From Myxococcaceae bacterium (lineage in GTDB: Bacteria; Myxococcota; Myxococcia; Myxococcales; Myxococcaceae): a stretch of DNA of 17,363 nucleotides. Under the pieces are notes generated by a model. It saw nothing but the letters and a program-made list of their open reading frames with translations, was not told the origin of the DNA and did not search any database. The position numbers and the translations under genes are program-made. Location: the NCBI GenBank assembly GCA_018262385.1, contig JAGSPQ010000004.1, positions 1 through 17,363 of the forward strand, given 5' to 3'. Positions 1 to 6,553 of the stretch are shown piece after piece; the stretch's first letter is position 1, and every line of letters begins with the position of its first letter.

Positions 1-693
1 GAGCTGGGCGAGCTGGCGAAGACCTTCAACTACATGTCGGCCAGCATCGAGGCCTACGACGCCGAGACCCAGCGGCTCGCCGACGACGTCGAGTCGGGCT
101 ACCTGGAGACGATCGTCGCCCTCGCCAACTCGCTCGACTCCAAGGACCCCTACACCCGCGGCCACGGCCAGCGCGTCGCCGAGCTGGCGGTGGCGATCGG
201 CCGCCACCTCAAGCTGTCCGAGGTCGAGCTCAAGCAGCTCAAGTACGGCGGCATCCTCCATGACATCGGGAAGATCGGCATCGTCGAGGCGATCCTGCTC
301 AAGCAGACCCGCCTCAACGACTCCGAGATGGAGACGATGCGCGCCCACCCGCTGATCGGCGATCACATCATCAAGCCGGTGCGGCTGCTCTCGACCGTGC
401 GCGCCGCGGTGCGCAACCACCACGAGTGGTGGGACGGCACCGGCTACCCCGATCGGCTCAAGGGCGAGGCGATTCCGCTGATGGCCCGCATCATCGCCGT
501 CGCCGACACCTGGGATGCCTGCACCTCGACCCGCCCCTACCAGGTCGCCCTCGCCGAAGAGGACGCGCTGGCGGTGATCGACCGGCTGACCGGCAATCAC
601 CTCGACCCTTCGCTCGCCCCCGCGCTCAAGCAGGTGATCCTCGAGCGGAAGACCGGCGGGCGCCCGCGGCCAGAAGTGAAGAAGGCGAGCTAA
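1..693 (+). CDS. HAMP/HD-GYP domain cyclic-di-GMP phosphodiesterase, 5' partial
   Basis: The reading frame is open from base 1, so the gene begins left of the window; an ATG at 34 lies inside the coding sequence and is not the true start. The first residues (ELGELAKTFNYMS) look like the end of a HAMP linker, so the missing part should hold membrane segments and perhaps a sensor. What follows is a full HD-GYP domain: the HD pair in GGILHDIGKIG (HD codons 259-264), the HHEWWDGTGYP signature (GYP codons 442-450) and the downstream ARIIAVADTWDA segment. HD-GYP enzymes hydrolyse c-di-GMP to pGpG or GMP at a di- or tri-iron site, and the residues expected for activity are present. It likely acts at the inner membrane face. 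The next gene starts 13 bases after its stop. The family call is firm; activity and input signal are inferred. Confidence 0.93.
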   Translation, partial: ELGELAKTFNYMSASIEAYDAETQRLADDVESGYLETIVALANSLDSKDPYTRGHGQRVAELAVAIGRHLKLSEVELKQLKYGGILHDIGKIGIVEAILLKQTRLNDSEMETMRAHPLIGDHIIKPVRLLSTVRAAVRNHHEWWDGTGYPDRLKGEAIPLMARIIAVADTWDACTSTRPYQVALAEEDALAVIDRLTGNHLDPSLAPALKQVILERKTGGRPRPEVKKAS

Positions 694-706
694 GACCTCG
701 ACCCCA

Positions 707-1477
707 ATGAAGCCCGCGGTTCTCGCCCTGCTCCTCACCACCGGCTGCGCCACCGCCCATCTCACCGGGCAGGTGCCGATCACCGCTCCGGATCCCGGGA
801 TCGCGCGGGTGGTGGTGCTCGAGCCGTTCTTCGAGACCGCCGAGTGGAAGACGACGGTGAGAACCGAGATCGCCACCGTGATGGGCGGCAGCACCGGCCT
901 GGGCCCCACCAGCGGCAGCCCCTTCGCCCAGGACGTCGCCGTCCAGCGCACCGTCAGCGAGAAGCCGCTGTTCGCCCGGGTCCCGATGCTCGCCGAAGAG
1001 CACCGCCAGGTCCTCGCCGAGGTTCAGCGGCTGCGGCCCAACTGGCGGGTGACCTCGACCAGCGGAATCGAGGCGATCACCGGCCCGGTGAGCCTGGTGC
1101 GGGTGATCGTCGGCGAGGCCGAGGTGGTGGAGTCCAACCGCGCGATGAAGAACCTCGCCTTCGGCTTCGGGCTGCTGATCTGGCCGCTGTTGCTGGCCAC
1201 CCTGCCTCCGGTCGAAGAGACCCAGCGGGTCTACGGCGCGCTCGCCCGCTACCAGCTGGACGCCCAGGAGCTCAAAGGCCGCCTCGTCCGCTACCCCAGC
1301 CAGCCCGACTTCGCGGTCAACACCGCCCACCTGCTGGTCCACCAGCGCGAGTTCGGGCTCGACCTCTCCTACGAGGAAGGGCTGCTCGCCAACGAGATCC
1401 CGCGAGAAGGCGTGCTGATCCGCGGGTTTTCGCTGAAAGTGGCGTCCGCGATCGTGGCGCTGGTGGAAGAGCAGTGA
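707..1477 (+). CDS. Putative lipoprotein of unknown function
   Basis: The family is not recognised. The 256-residue product begins with a short signal-like segment (MKPAVLALLLTTGC) and Cys14 in a weak lipobox: Gly at -1 fits, but Thr at -3 is unusual. Residues about 148-168 form a second hydrophobic stretch ending in PLLLATLPP, which could be a membrane segment or a buried strand. The rest is mixed alpha/beta with no motif I can name. No clear Shine-Dalgarno sequence precedes the ATG, which lies 13 bases after the HD-GYP stop, so translation may depend on coupling. The start is chosen because it gives the signal sequence directly. It is probably an envelope protein co-transcribed with the HD-GYP gene, but nothing in the sequence shows they work together. 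Confidence 0.75.
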   Translation: MKPAVLALLLTTGCATAHLTGQVPITAPDPGIARVVVLEPFFETAEWKTTVRTEIATVMGGSTGLGPTSGSPFAQDVAVQRTVSEKPLFARVPMLAEEHRQVLAEVQRLRPNWRVTSTSGIEAITGPVSLVRVIVGEAEVVESNRAMKNLAFGFGLLIWPLLLATLPPVEETQRVYGALARYQLDAQELKGRLVRYPSQPDFAVNTAHLLVHQREFGLDLSYEEGLLANEIPREGVLIRGFSLKVASAIVALVEEQ

Positions 1478-1500
1478 GCATCCCCCGTCGGCCGATCAGC

Positions 1501-1506
1501 AAGGAG
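1501..1506 (+). promoter_or_regulatory. Ribosome binding site of the DUF971 gene
   Basis: AAGGAG lies 11 bases before the ATG at 1518. It is one of the better Shine-Dalgarno matches in the window and fixes the start of the 110-residue protein. Confidence 0.7.
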
Positions 1507-1517
1507 CACCGCCGCAC

Positions 1518-1850
1518 ATGAGCAACTTCTGGGATTCGATCAAACCCGCCACCCGCGTGCCGGTGGCCGTCCAGGTCGACCTCTCGGCCGATCAAAAGAA
1601 CCTCGCGCTGAAGTGGGACGACGGGCTGCAGACCCAGGTCACCGCGCGCCGGCTGCGCCAGAACTGCCCCTGCGCCGAGTGCGTCGAGGAGTGGAGCGGC
1701 AAGCGCACCTTCGACCCGGAGAAGATCCCCCTCGAGACCAAGATCATCGAGATCGAGCCGGTCGGGAACTACGCGCTCACCTTCACCTTCGGCGATCTGC
1801 ACCGGGTCGGGATCTTCAACTGGAAGCACCTGCGCGAGCTGTCGGGGTGA
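1518..1850 (+). CDS. DUF971 / GBBH-like N-terminal domain protein
   Basis: This 110-residue protein consists almost wholly of the DUF971 domain, the same fold as the N-terminal domain of gamma-butyrobetaine hydroxylase. The zinc site known from that enzyme (three Cys and one His) can be read here as C50-x-C52-x2-C55 in NCPCAEC plus H95 in GDLHRVG, with a Cys-to-His spacing close to that of the human enzyme. The closing GIFNWKHLREL segment is also typical. There is no oxygenase domain, so this is not a hydroxylase. In bacteria the domain occurs alone or fused to Mrp/ApbC-type Fe-S carrier ATPases, and a link to Fe-S or redox protein handling is a guess. AAGGAG upstream supports the start. The next ATG lies 3 bases after its stop, so the pair is probably translated together. 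Confidence 0.85.
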   Translation: MSNFWDSIKPATRVPVAVQVDLSADQKNLALKWDDGLQTQVTARRLRQNCPCAECVEEWSGKRTFDPEKIPLETKIIEIEPVGNYALTFTFGDLHRVGIFNWKHLRELSG

Positions 1851-1853
1851 GCG

Positions 1854-2438
1854 ATGGCTGACCCGCCGGACGAACCCGAAGACACCAACTCCTGGAAGCC
1901 GCCCGAGCGGCAGCTGCGCTCCGACGGCCGGATGACCGGCGATCAACACCCCCGCGCCCCGGATCCCGCCTCCGGGGGCCCGGCCGCGCCCGACCCCTCG
2001 GGCCTGCCCAGCCTCGACGCGCTCACCACCAGCGAGCTGGTGCTCGACACCTCGAAGCCCGGCGGCCGCCCGAAGTACGTCGAGCCCGAGGGCTACCGGC
2101 CGCTGGTGCTGCCCGACCGCAGGGGCCCGGTGAAGTGGGTGCTGCTGCTGGTGGCGCTGGGCGCGGCCGCCTTCGCGGCGTTCGCGCTCATCCCCGGGCT
2201 GCAGCACCGGCTGCCCCTGCCCGCCGGGGCGAAGGCCTCGCTGGTGATCTACTCGGAGCCCTCGGGTGCGACGGTGAAGATCGGCGGCAAGGCGGTGGGC
2301 CAGACCCCGTGGGCGGGCGACAACCTCTGGGGCGGAGAGGTGAAGTACGAGATCTCCGCGCCTGGCTACCAGTCCAACTGGGGCACCTTTCAGGGCGGCC
2401 AGGACGTGAAGCTCAACGTGAAGCTGTCGAAGAAGTAG
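1854..2438 (+). CDS. Membrane-anchored PEGA-domain protein
   Basis: The 194-residue protein has three parts: a Pro/Asp/Gly-rich, probably disordered N-terminal region (1-90), one membrane segment (about 94-113, WVLLLVALGAAAFAAF) after a basic stretch, and a C-terminal PEGA domain (about 126-192). The PEGA domain shows the usual pattern: a SEPSGATVKIGG strand-turn, GQTPW, then a SAPGY turn. PEGA domains are small beta folds found outside the membrane, often in surface-layer or envelope proteins, so the expected topology is N-terminus in and PEGA domain in the periplasm. The ATG follows the DUF971 stop by 3 bases. Its stop is separated by 3 bases from the stop of the convergent sspB gene. Its ligand and partner are unknown. 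Confidence 0.82.
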   Translation: MADPPDEPEDTNSWKPPERQLRSDGRMTGDQHPRAPDPASGGPAAPDPSGLPSLDALTTSELVLDTSKPGGRPKYVEPEGYRPLVLPDRRGPVKWVLLLVALGAAAFAAFALIPGLQHRLPLPAGAKASLVIYSEPSGATVKIGGKAVGQTPWAGDNLWGGEVKYEISAPGYQSNWGTFQGGQDVKLNVKLSKK

Positions 2439-2448
2439 CGGCTACTTC
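2432..2448. repeat. Perfect 8-bp inverted repeat holding two convergent stop codons
   Basis: GAAGTAGC-G-GCTACTTC is a perfect inverted repeat with a one-base centre; as RNA it would form a 7-bp stem with a CGG loop. The left arm contains the TAG of the PEGA gene and the right arm the TAG of sspB on the other strand. There is no U-tract on either side, so a bidirectional intrinsic terminator is possible but weakly supported. Confidence 0.4.
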
Positions 2449-2957
2449 ACCAGCCGCAGGTGCCCGCGGCGGGGAGGCTGGGGCGGATCCTTGGGCGGCT
2501 CGGGGGGATCATCGTCGCTGCGGCGCTCCATCACCACCTCCCGCAGCACCGAGCGCGCCTCCGGCTTGCTGCCGTCGACGTGGCTCAGCGGCCCGGCGAT
2601 CTCTCCCGACTGCTGCAGCCGCTCGGGCGTCGCCTCGAGCAGCTCGCGCGGCATGTCGTCGGGGTACATCCAGAACTCTTTGCTGTGGTGGCTGCTGATG
2701 GCGTACAGCGCGCTCCACGGCACCGCGATGGTGAAGCGCTTGCCGCCGAAGGTGAGGGTGCAGCGCACCCCCCATTCGCCCACCGCCAGATCCGGCGGCT
2801 CGAACCGGTAGGACAGGTTGAGCAGCAGGTGCGGCTCGTGCTTGAGGTGCTCGGGCACCAGCACCCCCGGGCGGCGGGCGTCGAGGTGGATCATCGTCAG
2901 GCCCTGTTCGAGCGAGCCGAGGAGCCGGGTCTTCTTTTCGTCCGTCCGCTTGTCCAT
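2442..2957 (-). CDS. sspB: SspB-family ClpXP adaptor
   Basis: SspB binds the ssrA tag on proteins released from stalled ribosomes and tethers them to ClpX. The 171-residue product shows the family core at residues about 30-105: PGVLVPEHL, LLLNLS, then LTFGGKRFTIAVPWSALYAI. An acidic/proline linker follows, and the protein ends in HLRLVK. That tail matches the ClpX-binding tail of E. coli SspB (ALRVVK), a strong independent sign of function. The ATG at 2957 is chosen over upstream in-frame starts, which would lie inside smpB; the TGA of smpB overlaps a TGAGG that can serve as Shine-Dalgarno a few bases upstream. The gene follows smpB after 5 bases, so tagging and adaptor functions are encoded together. 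E. coli SspB lacks the PERLQQ-containing segment (about 110-140) seen here. Confidence 0.88.
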   Translation of the reverse strand: MDKRTDEKKTRLLGSLEQGLTMIHLDARRPGVLVPEHLKHEPHLLLNLSYRFEPPDLAVGEWGVRCTLTFGGKRFTIAVPWSALYAISSHHSKEFWMYPDDMPRELLEATPERLQQSGEIAGPLSHVDGSKPEARSVLREVVMERRSDDDPPEPPKDPPQPPRRGHLRLVK

Positions 2958-2962
2958 CGGCC

Positions 2963-3436
2963 TCAACGCTTGCGCATCACCCGATCCATCTCGCGCTTCG
3001 TTTCCCGTTCCTTGATCGTCTGCCGCCGGTCTTCGTGCGTCTTGCCCGTACACAGCCCGAGCTTCACTTTGGCCTTGCCGCCCTTGAAGTAAATCATGAG
3101 CGGGATGATGGAATAACCGCGTTCCACGACTTTCGCGCCCCACTTGTCGATCTGTTCCCGGTGCAACAGCAATTTCCGCGGCCGGGTAGGCAAATGGGCG
3201 AAGTGGGTCGCCGCCTTGTACGCGCCAATGTGGGCGTTGACGAGGAACAGCTCTTTGCCTTTCGGCAGCGCGTAGGCGTCGCTGAGGCTCGCCTCCCCAT
3301 TGCGCAGCGCCTTTACTTCCGAGCCGATCAGCTCCAGCCCCGCTTCCAGCGTGTCCTCGACGGTGTAGTCGAAGCGGGCGCGCCGGTGCTCGGTGACGAT
3401 CGATTCGGCGCCGGGAGGGGTGTCGTGCTTGGCCAC
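2963..3436 (-). CDS. smpB: SsrA-binding protein SmpB
   Basis: SmpB binds tmRNA and brings it to ribosomes stalled without a stop codon. The product is 157 residues, the usual family length. Hallmarks are the early RARFDYTVEDTLEAGLEL segment, GSEVKALRNGEASLSDAY, TRPRKLLLH, VKLGLCTGK, and the basic C-terminal tail (KREMDRVMRKR) that reads the empty mRNA channel. The start is a GTG at 3436, giving an N-terminus AKHDTPPG; the frame is open further upstream only within panC. The GTG lies 17 bases after the panC stop, and the Shine-Dalgarno match there is poor. The tmRNA gene itself was not found in this window. Confidence 0.96.
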   Translation of the reverse strand: MAKHDTPPGAESIVTEHRRARFDYTVEDTLEAGLELIGSEVKALRNGEASLSDAYALPKGKELFLVNAHIGAYKAATHFAHLPTRPRKLLLHREQIDKWGAKVVERGYSIIPLMIYFKGGKAKVKLGLCTGKTHEDRRQTIKERETKREMDRVMRKR

Positions 3437-3453
3437 TGGCGCTGCTCTACCCT

Positions 3454-4305
3454 TTATCCGGCGACCACGCTCAGGTTGTCGATCAGGCGGGTCTTGCCCA
3501 CGAAGGCGGCGATCAGCGCGCGCGCCGGCACCCCGGGCTCGAGCCGCAGCAGCGGCTGCAGCGTCTGGGCGTTCACCAGCGCGACGTAGTCTTCGCGGAT
3601 CTTCGCGTCGGTGAGGAAGCCGCGGATCCGCTCCAGCAACACCTGGGCGTCGCGCTCGCCGGCCTTCGCCAGCGCCTGCGCCGCCTTCAGCCCCCGCGAG
3701 AGCGCCAGCGCCTGCCGGCGTTCGTCCGCGCTCAGGTAGGTGTTGCGCGAGCTGAGCGCGAGGCCGTCTGGCTCCCGCACCGTCGGCATCCCCACGATCT
3801 CCACCCCGAGGTTCAGGTCGGCGTTGAGCGCCTTGATCACCTGCAGCTGCTGGTAGTCCTTCTCCCCGAACAGCGCCAGGTGGGGGCGGAACATCGCCAG
3901 CAGCTTGGTCACCACCGTCGCCACGCCCTTGAAGTGGCCCGGCCGCTTCTCGCCGCACAGCCCCTGGCTGACCTGGGTCACCTCGACGGACGTCTGGAAG
4001 CCGGGCGGGTAGATCTCCTTCGGCTCGGGCGTGAAGACCACCGTCGCCCCCGCGCTCTGGCACTTGTCGAGATCGCCCTGCAGATCCCGCGGGTAGCGCG
4101 ACAGATCCTCGGTGGGGCCGAACTGGGTCGGGTTGACGAAGATGGTGGTCGCCACCCCGTCCGCCCGCTTCGCCCCTTCGCGGATCAACGACAGGTGACC
4201 TTCGTGCAGAAAGCCCATCGTCGGGACCAGCGCGAGCCGCTTCCCGGTCGACCACTGCCTGGCCGAGAACGCCTGCACCTCGGCGACGGTGCTCAAGATC
4301 TGCAT
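3454..4305 (-). CDS. panC: Pantothenate synthetase
   Basis: PanC joins pantoate and beta-alanine with ATP to form pantothenate, through a pantoyl-adenylate. The 283-residue length is normal. Diagnostic motifs are VPTMGFLHEGHLSL (27-40, containing the HIGH-like HEGH), FVNPTQFGP (56-64), FGEKDYQQL (146-154) and REPDGLALSSRN (177-188, with the KMSKS-like part). All expected ATP- and pantoate-binding segments are present, so the enzyme should be active in the cytoplasm. The ATG lies 11 bases after the panB stop, which puts the two consecutive pathway steps in one transcript. No panD (aspartate decarboxylase) or panE is seen nearby. Confidence 0.97.
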   Translation of the reverse strand: MQILSTVAEVQAFSARQWSTGKRLALVPTMGFLHEGHLSLIREGAKRADGVATTIFVNPTQFGPTEDLSRYPRDLQGDLDKCQSAGATVVFTPEPKEIYPPGFQTSVEVTQVSQGLCGEKRPGHFKGVATVVTKLLAMFRPHLALFGEKDYQQLQVIKALNADLNLGVEIVGMPTVREPDGLALSSRNTYLSADERRQALALSRGLKAAQALAKAGERDAQVLLERIRGFLTDAKIREDYVALVNAQTLQPLLRLEPGVPARALIAAFVGKTRLIDNLSVVAG

Positions 4306-4316
4306 CGGGCCTGCTT

Positions 4317-5204
4317 TCAGACCGGCACGCCGTAGACCGCGCTCTTCTCTTCCGGCTCGGTCGTCTCGACGTCCGGGTTGCTGGCGACGAGCCGAATCGA
4401 GGTGGAGTGGAACGAGTGGTCGGTGTCCGGGAAGGTCTCGGCGCGCACCTCGGTGAAGAAGCTCTGGGCCGCCTGGGTGATGCCGGTGAACAGGTCGGCG
4501 TAGCGCTTGACGAACTTCGGCTTGAAGTCCGGGTTGAGGCCGAGCAGGTCGTAGCAGACCAGCACCTGGCCATCGCAGTGCTTGCCCGCGCCGATCCCGA
4601 TCGTGGGGATGCTCAGCCGGGCGGTGATCTGCTTCGCCAATTCCAGCGGGACCCCCTCCAGCACCACCGCGTAGCAGCCGGCCGCCTCGAGCGCGACCGC
4701 GTCCTCCAGCAGCCGGCGCGCAGTCTGCTCGTCGCGCCCCTGCACCACGTAGCCGCCCATCTTGTGCACCGACTGCGGGGTCAGGCCCAGGTGGCCCATC
4801 ACCGGAATCGACGCCCGCACGATCCGCTCGATCGTCTGCGAGAACTCCGCTCCGCCCTCGAGCTTGACGCTGCCCACCCCGCCTTCCGATACCAGCCGGC
4901 CGGCGTTGCGCACCGCCTCTTCCACCGAGTTCTGGTAGCTCATGAACGGCAGATCGCCGACCACGTGCGCCCGCTTGGCTCCGCGGCTGACCGCCTTCGA
5001 GTGGTAGACCATCTGGTCCATCGTCACCGGGAGGGTCGAGTCGTTGCCCTGGACGACCATTCCCAGCGAGTCGCCCACCAACAGCACGTCGGCGCCGGCG
5101 TCATCGAGGATCCGCGCGAACGTCGCGTCGTACGCGGTGACCATGCAGATCTTCTGACCGGCGGTCTTCTGCTTCTTCAGCGTGTGGATGGTGACCTTGT
5201 TCAC
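4317..5204 (-). CDS. panB: 3-methyl-2-oxobutanoate hydroxymethyltransferase
   Basis: PanB transfers a hydroxymethyl group from 5,10-methylene-tetrahydrofolate to ketoisovalerate, giving ketopantoate. The 295-residue product shows [10 protein letters not shown] (21-30), the metal-binding Asp45 in LLVGDSLGM and Asp84 in [10 protein letters not shown], Lys114 and Glu116 in VKLEGG, the MGHLGLTPQ loop (136-144), the probable catalytic Glu183 in VLEGVP, and the late GIGAG loop. It is about 30 residues longer than E. coli PanB; the extra C-terminal part (from about 265) is polar and ends in [10 protein letters not shown]. The start is GTG at 5204, fixed by a strong GGAGG 6 bases upstream. The gene is followed by panC and preceded, after 138 bases, by a nucleoside kinase on the same strand. 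Confidence 0.97.
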   Translation of the reverse strand: MNKVTIHTLKKQKTAGQKICMVTAYDATFARILDDAGADVLLVGDSLGMVVQGNDSTLPVTMDQMVYHSKAVSRGAKRAHVVGDLPFMSYQNSVEEAVRNAGRLVSEGGVGSVKLEGGAEFSQTIERIVRASIPVMGHLGLTPQSVHKMGGYVVQGRDEQTARRLLEDAVALEAAGCYAVVLEGVPLELAKQITARLSIPTIGIGAGKHCDGQVLVCYDLLGLNPDFKPKFVKRYADLFTGITQAAQSFFTEVRAETFPDTDHSFHSTSIRLVASNPDVETTEPEEKSAVYGVPV

Positions 5205-5210
5205 GGTTCA

Positions 5211-5215
5211 CCTCC
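5211..5215 (-). promoter_or_regulatory. Ribosome binding site of panB
   Basis: GGAGG on the minus strand, 6 bases before a GTG start. It is the strongest Shine-Dalgarno match seen in the window and settles the non-ATG start of panB. Confidence 0.8.
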
Positions 5216-5255
5216 GGGGGGAGTGCGGGTGGTTGTCTGTGTTTGCTTCAGCCTC

Positions 5256-5277
5256 GGCGCCGGTGGAACCGGTCGCC
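5256..5277 (-). other. Hairpin in the gap between the nucleoside kinase gene and panB
   Basis: GGCG-CCGGT and ACCGG-T-CGCC form a 9-bp stem with one bulged base and a 3-base loop. It is the only clear structure in the 138-base gap 5205-5342. It lacks a U-tract, so it may be a weak terminator, a processing site or chance. The rest of the gap shows a repeated GGCGAGCC but no convincing promoter. Confidence 0.3.
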
Positions 5278-5342
5278 GTGCTCCCGTCGGGCTCGCCTGG
5301 CGCCTGTGAAAGGCCACCTTCGGCTCGCCCGATGGCGACTAT

Positions 5343-5987
5343 TTAACGGCGACTGGCCAGCGGTTGGTAGTGGTGAGTGCCCTTCTTTGTCTGCCGCACC
5401 ACGTTCATCAAATTCTCCAGATCTTCCGCGTTGTTGACGAAGTCGATGTCCGAGGTGTTCACCACCAGCAGCGGGGTGTCGACGTAGTGGAAGAAGAACT
5501 CGTTGTACCGGCGGCACAGATCCTCGAGGTAGGTGGGGTCGAACTTCCGCTCGAACTCCCGCGCCCGCTTCCGGATCCGCGCCATCAGCACGTCGTTGCG
5601 CGCCTGGAGGTAGATCACCAGGTCCGGCTTGGTCACCCGCGGCCCCAGCGCCTCGAACACCCGCTCGTAGAGCGCCAGCTCGTTCGGGTCGAGGGTGAGG
5701 TGGGCGAAGATCCGATCCTTCGCGAACAGGTAGTCGCTCATCGTCACCGCGCTGAACAGATCCTGCTGGAACAGCTCCTGCTGCTGCTTGAACCGGCTGA
5801 GCAGGAAGAACATCTGGGTCTGGAAGGCGAACTTCGCCTTGTCCCCGTAGAACGACGAGAGGAACGGATTCTCTTCCACCACCTCCATCACCCGCCGCGC
5901 CTGGAAGCGCTCCGCGAGGATGTTGGTGAGGGACGACTTTCCGACGCCGATCGGGCCTTCTACGACGATGTAGCGGTGATCGCTCAA
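5343..5987 (-). CDS. Deoxynucleoside kinase family protein (dNK/dGK type)
   Basis: This 214-residue cytoplasmic kinase phosphorylates deoxynucleosides at the 5' position for dNTP salvage. The P-loop EGPIGVGKSS (10-19), the EENPFLSSFY segment (38-47), the SDYLFAKDRIF segment (84-94), PDLVIYLQA and the Arg-rich RIRKRAREFERKF lid region match the deoxyadenosine/deoxycytidine/deoxyguanosine kinase family. Which nucleoside it prefers cannot be read from the sequence. The start is TTG at 5987, with GGAG 5 bases upstream. It is the first gene of the minus-strand group leading into panB, panC, smpB and sspB, although the 138-base gap after it could hold a separate control point. It is divergent from the gene at 6109. 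Confidence 0.9.
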   Translation of the reverse strand: MSDHRYIVVEGPIGVGKSSLTNILAERFQARRVMEVVEENPFLSSFYGDKAKFAFQTQMFFLLSRFKQQQELFQQDLFSAVTMSDYLFAKDRIFAHLTLDPNELALYERVFEALGPRVTKPDLVIYLQARNDVLMARIRKRAREFERKFDPTYLEDLCRRYNEFFFHYVDTPLLVVNTSDIDFVNNAEDLENLMNVVRQTKKGTHHYQPLASRR

Positions 5988-5992
5988 TCGCG

Positions 5993-5996
5993 CTCC
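5993..5996 (-). promoter_or_regulatory. Ribosome binding site of the deoxynucleoside kinase
   Basis: GGAG on the minus strand, 5 bases before the TTG at 5987. It supports a TTG start that places the P-loop at the usual distance from the N-terminus. Confidence 0.6.
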
Positions 5997-6073
5997 AGGG
6001 CCGGTAAATCGGCCTCAAAACGTGCCGCGCTTAGACCGTGCCTTGGCAATTGTCGAGTAATCCCGAAGGTTTT

Positions 6074-6102
6074 TTGACGGCCAATGTCACGTAACGTATG
6101 GT
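6074..6102 (+). promoter_or_regulatory. Sigma-70-like promoter, probably giving a leaderless mRNA
   Basis: TTGACG (6074-6079), a 17-base spacer and TATGGT (6097-6102) form a good housekeeping promoter in the divergent gap 5988-6108. Transcription would be expected to start 6-8 bases after the -10 box, at about 6108-6110, and the ATG of the downstream gene is at 6109. No Shine-Dalgarno sequence lies between, which fits a leaderless transcript. No equally good promoter was seen on the opposite strand for the kinase. Confidence 0.6.
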
Positions 6103-6108
6103 CACTCC

Positions 6109-6387
6109 ATGGCGAGTTCGAGGGGGAAGTCGCAGGCGAGGAAGGTGATTGAGCTGCCGCTGGTGGCGCAGGCTCCCGAGGTTCCAGCCGAGATCGCGGC
6201 CAGCCCGCTCTACGGGGTGGCGATGCTGAAGATCGCGATGGAGCTGAAGAAGGCCGACGCCCGGCCGCTCGAGGAGCTGGTGAGCAGCGTGCTCCAGCGG
6301 ATGCACCTGCCCGAGGAAGACTTCCGCCAGTTCCTCGCCAGCAACGGCGGGCTGCTGCGGACGATCGCGCTCAAGCAGCGGTACTGA
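6109..6387 (+). CDS. Small protein of unknown function, 92 residues
   Basis: The family is not recognised. Residues 1-30 are basic, then Pro/Ala-rich (RGKSQARK, VAQAPEVPAE), and probably flexible. Residues about 32-92 should be helical, with SPLYGVAMLKIAMELKKADARPLEELV followed by LPEEDFRQFLASNGGLLRTIALKQRY. There is no signal peptide, membrane segment or metal motif, so a cytoplasmic helical protein is likely. Codon use matches neighbouring genes, and a promoter lies directly upstream, which together support a real gene. The ATG is probably the first transcribed base. A second small gene begins 4 bases after its stop. Confidence 0.7.
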   Translation: MASSRGKSQARKVIELPLVAQAPEVPAEIAASPLYGVAMLKIAMELKKADARPLEELVSSVLQRMHLPEEDFRQFLASNGGLLRTIALKQRY

Positions 6388-6391
6388 AAAA

Positions 6392-6538
6392 ATGCTCAAG
6401 CCCAGACGCAAGCTCCCGGTGAAAGTGGTCGAGCGCGCGAAGGCGTTGGCTCAGACCCGGCCTTTGGTGAAGACTGCGGCGCAAGAGAAGAAGGCGAAGG
6501 TCGTCGCCGCGCTCAAGCGTCTGCACCCGATGGACTGA
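6392..6538 (+). CDS. Very small basic protein, 48 residues
   Basis: A 48-codon frame runs from ATG to TGA and encodes a strongly basic, Lys/Arg/Ala-rich product (MLKPRRKLPVKVVERAKALA at the start, LKRLHPMD at the end). It is probably a single or paired helix. It begins 4 bases after the stop of the 92-residue gene, in TGAAAAAATG, without a Shine-Dalgarno sequence, so it probably relies on coupled translation. It ends 15 bases before the transporter start, filling the gap exactly as an operon member would. Its charge would allow nucleic-acid or ribosome binding, but that is a guess. It is too short for most gene finders, and its codons include a few that are rare here (AGA, CCT, CGT). Confidence 0.55.
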   Translation: MLKPRRKLPVKVVERAKALAQTRPLVKTAAQEKKAKVVAALKRLHPMD

Positions 6539-6553
6539 AGCAAAGGCCCTGAA

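Noticed and set aside
2958..3143. Longer N-terminus for SspB from an upstream in-frame start
   Set aside because: The extra 62 residues lie entirely inside smpB in another frame and have no family similarity; the ATG at 2957 has a nearby GAGG and gives the normal family start.
3437..4573. SmpB as the end of a 536-residue protein
   Set aside because: The upstream part of that frame is antisense-free shadow of panC, Arg/Ser/Pro-rich without domains; SmpB alone has the usual length.
5988..6073. Promoter for the deoxynucleoside kinase on the minus strand
   Set aside because: Combinations such as TTGGCC with ATTACT or TCGACA with TAAGCG have the right spacing but too few consensus matches to support a call.
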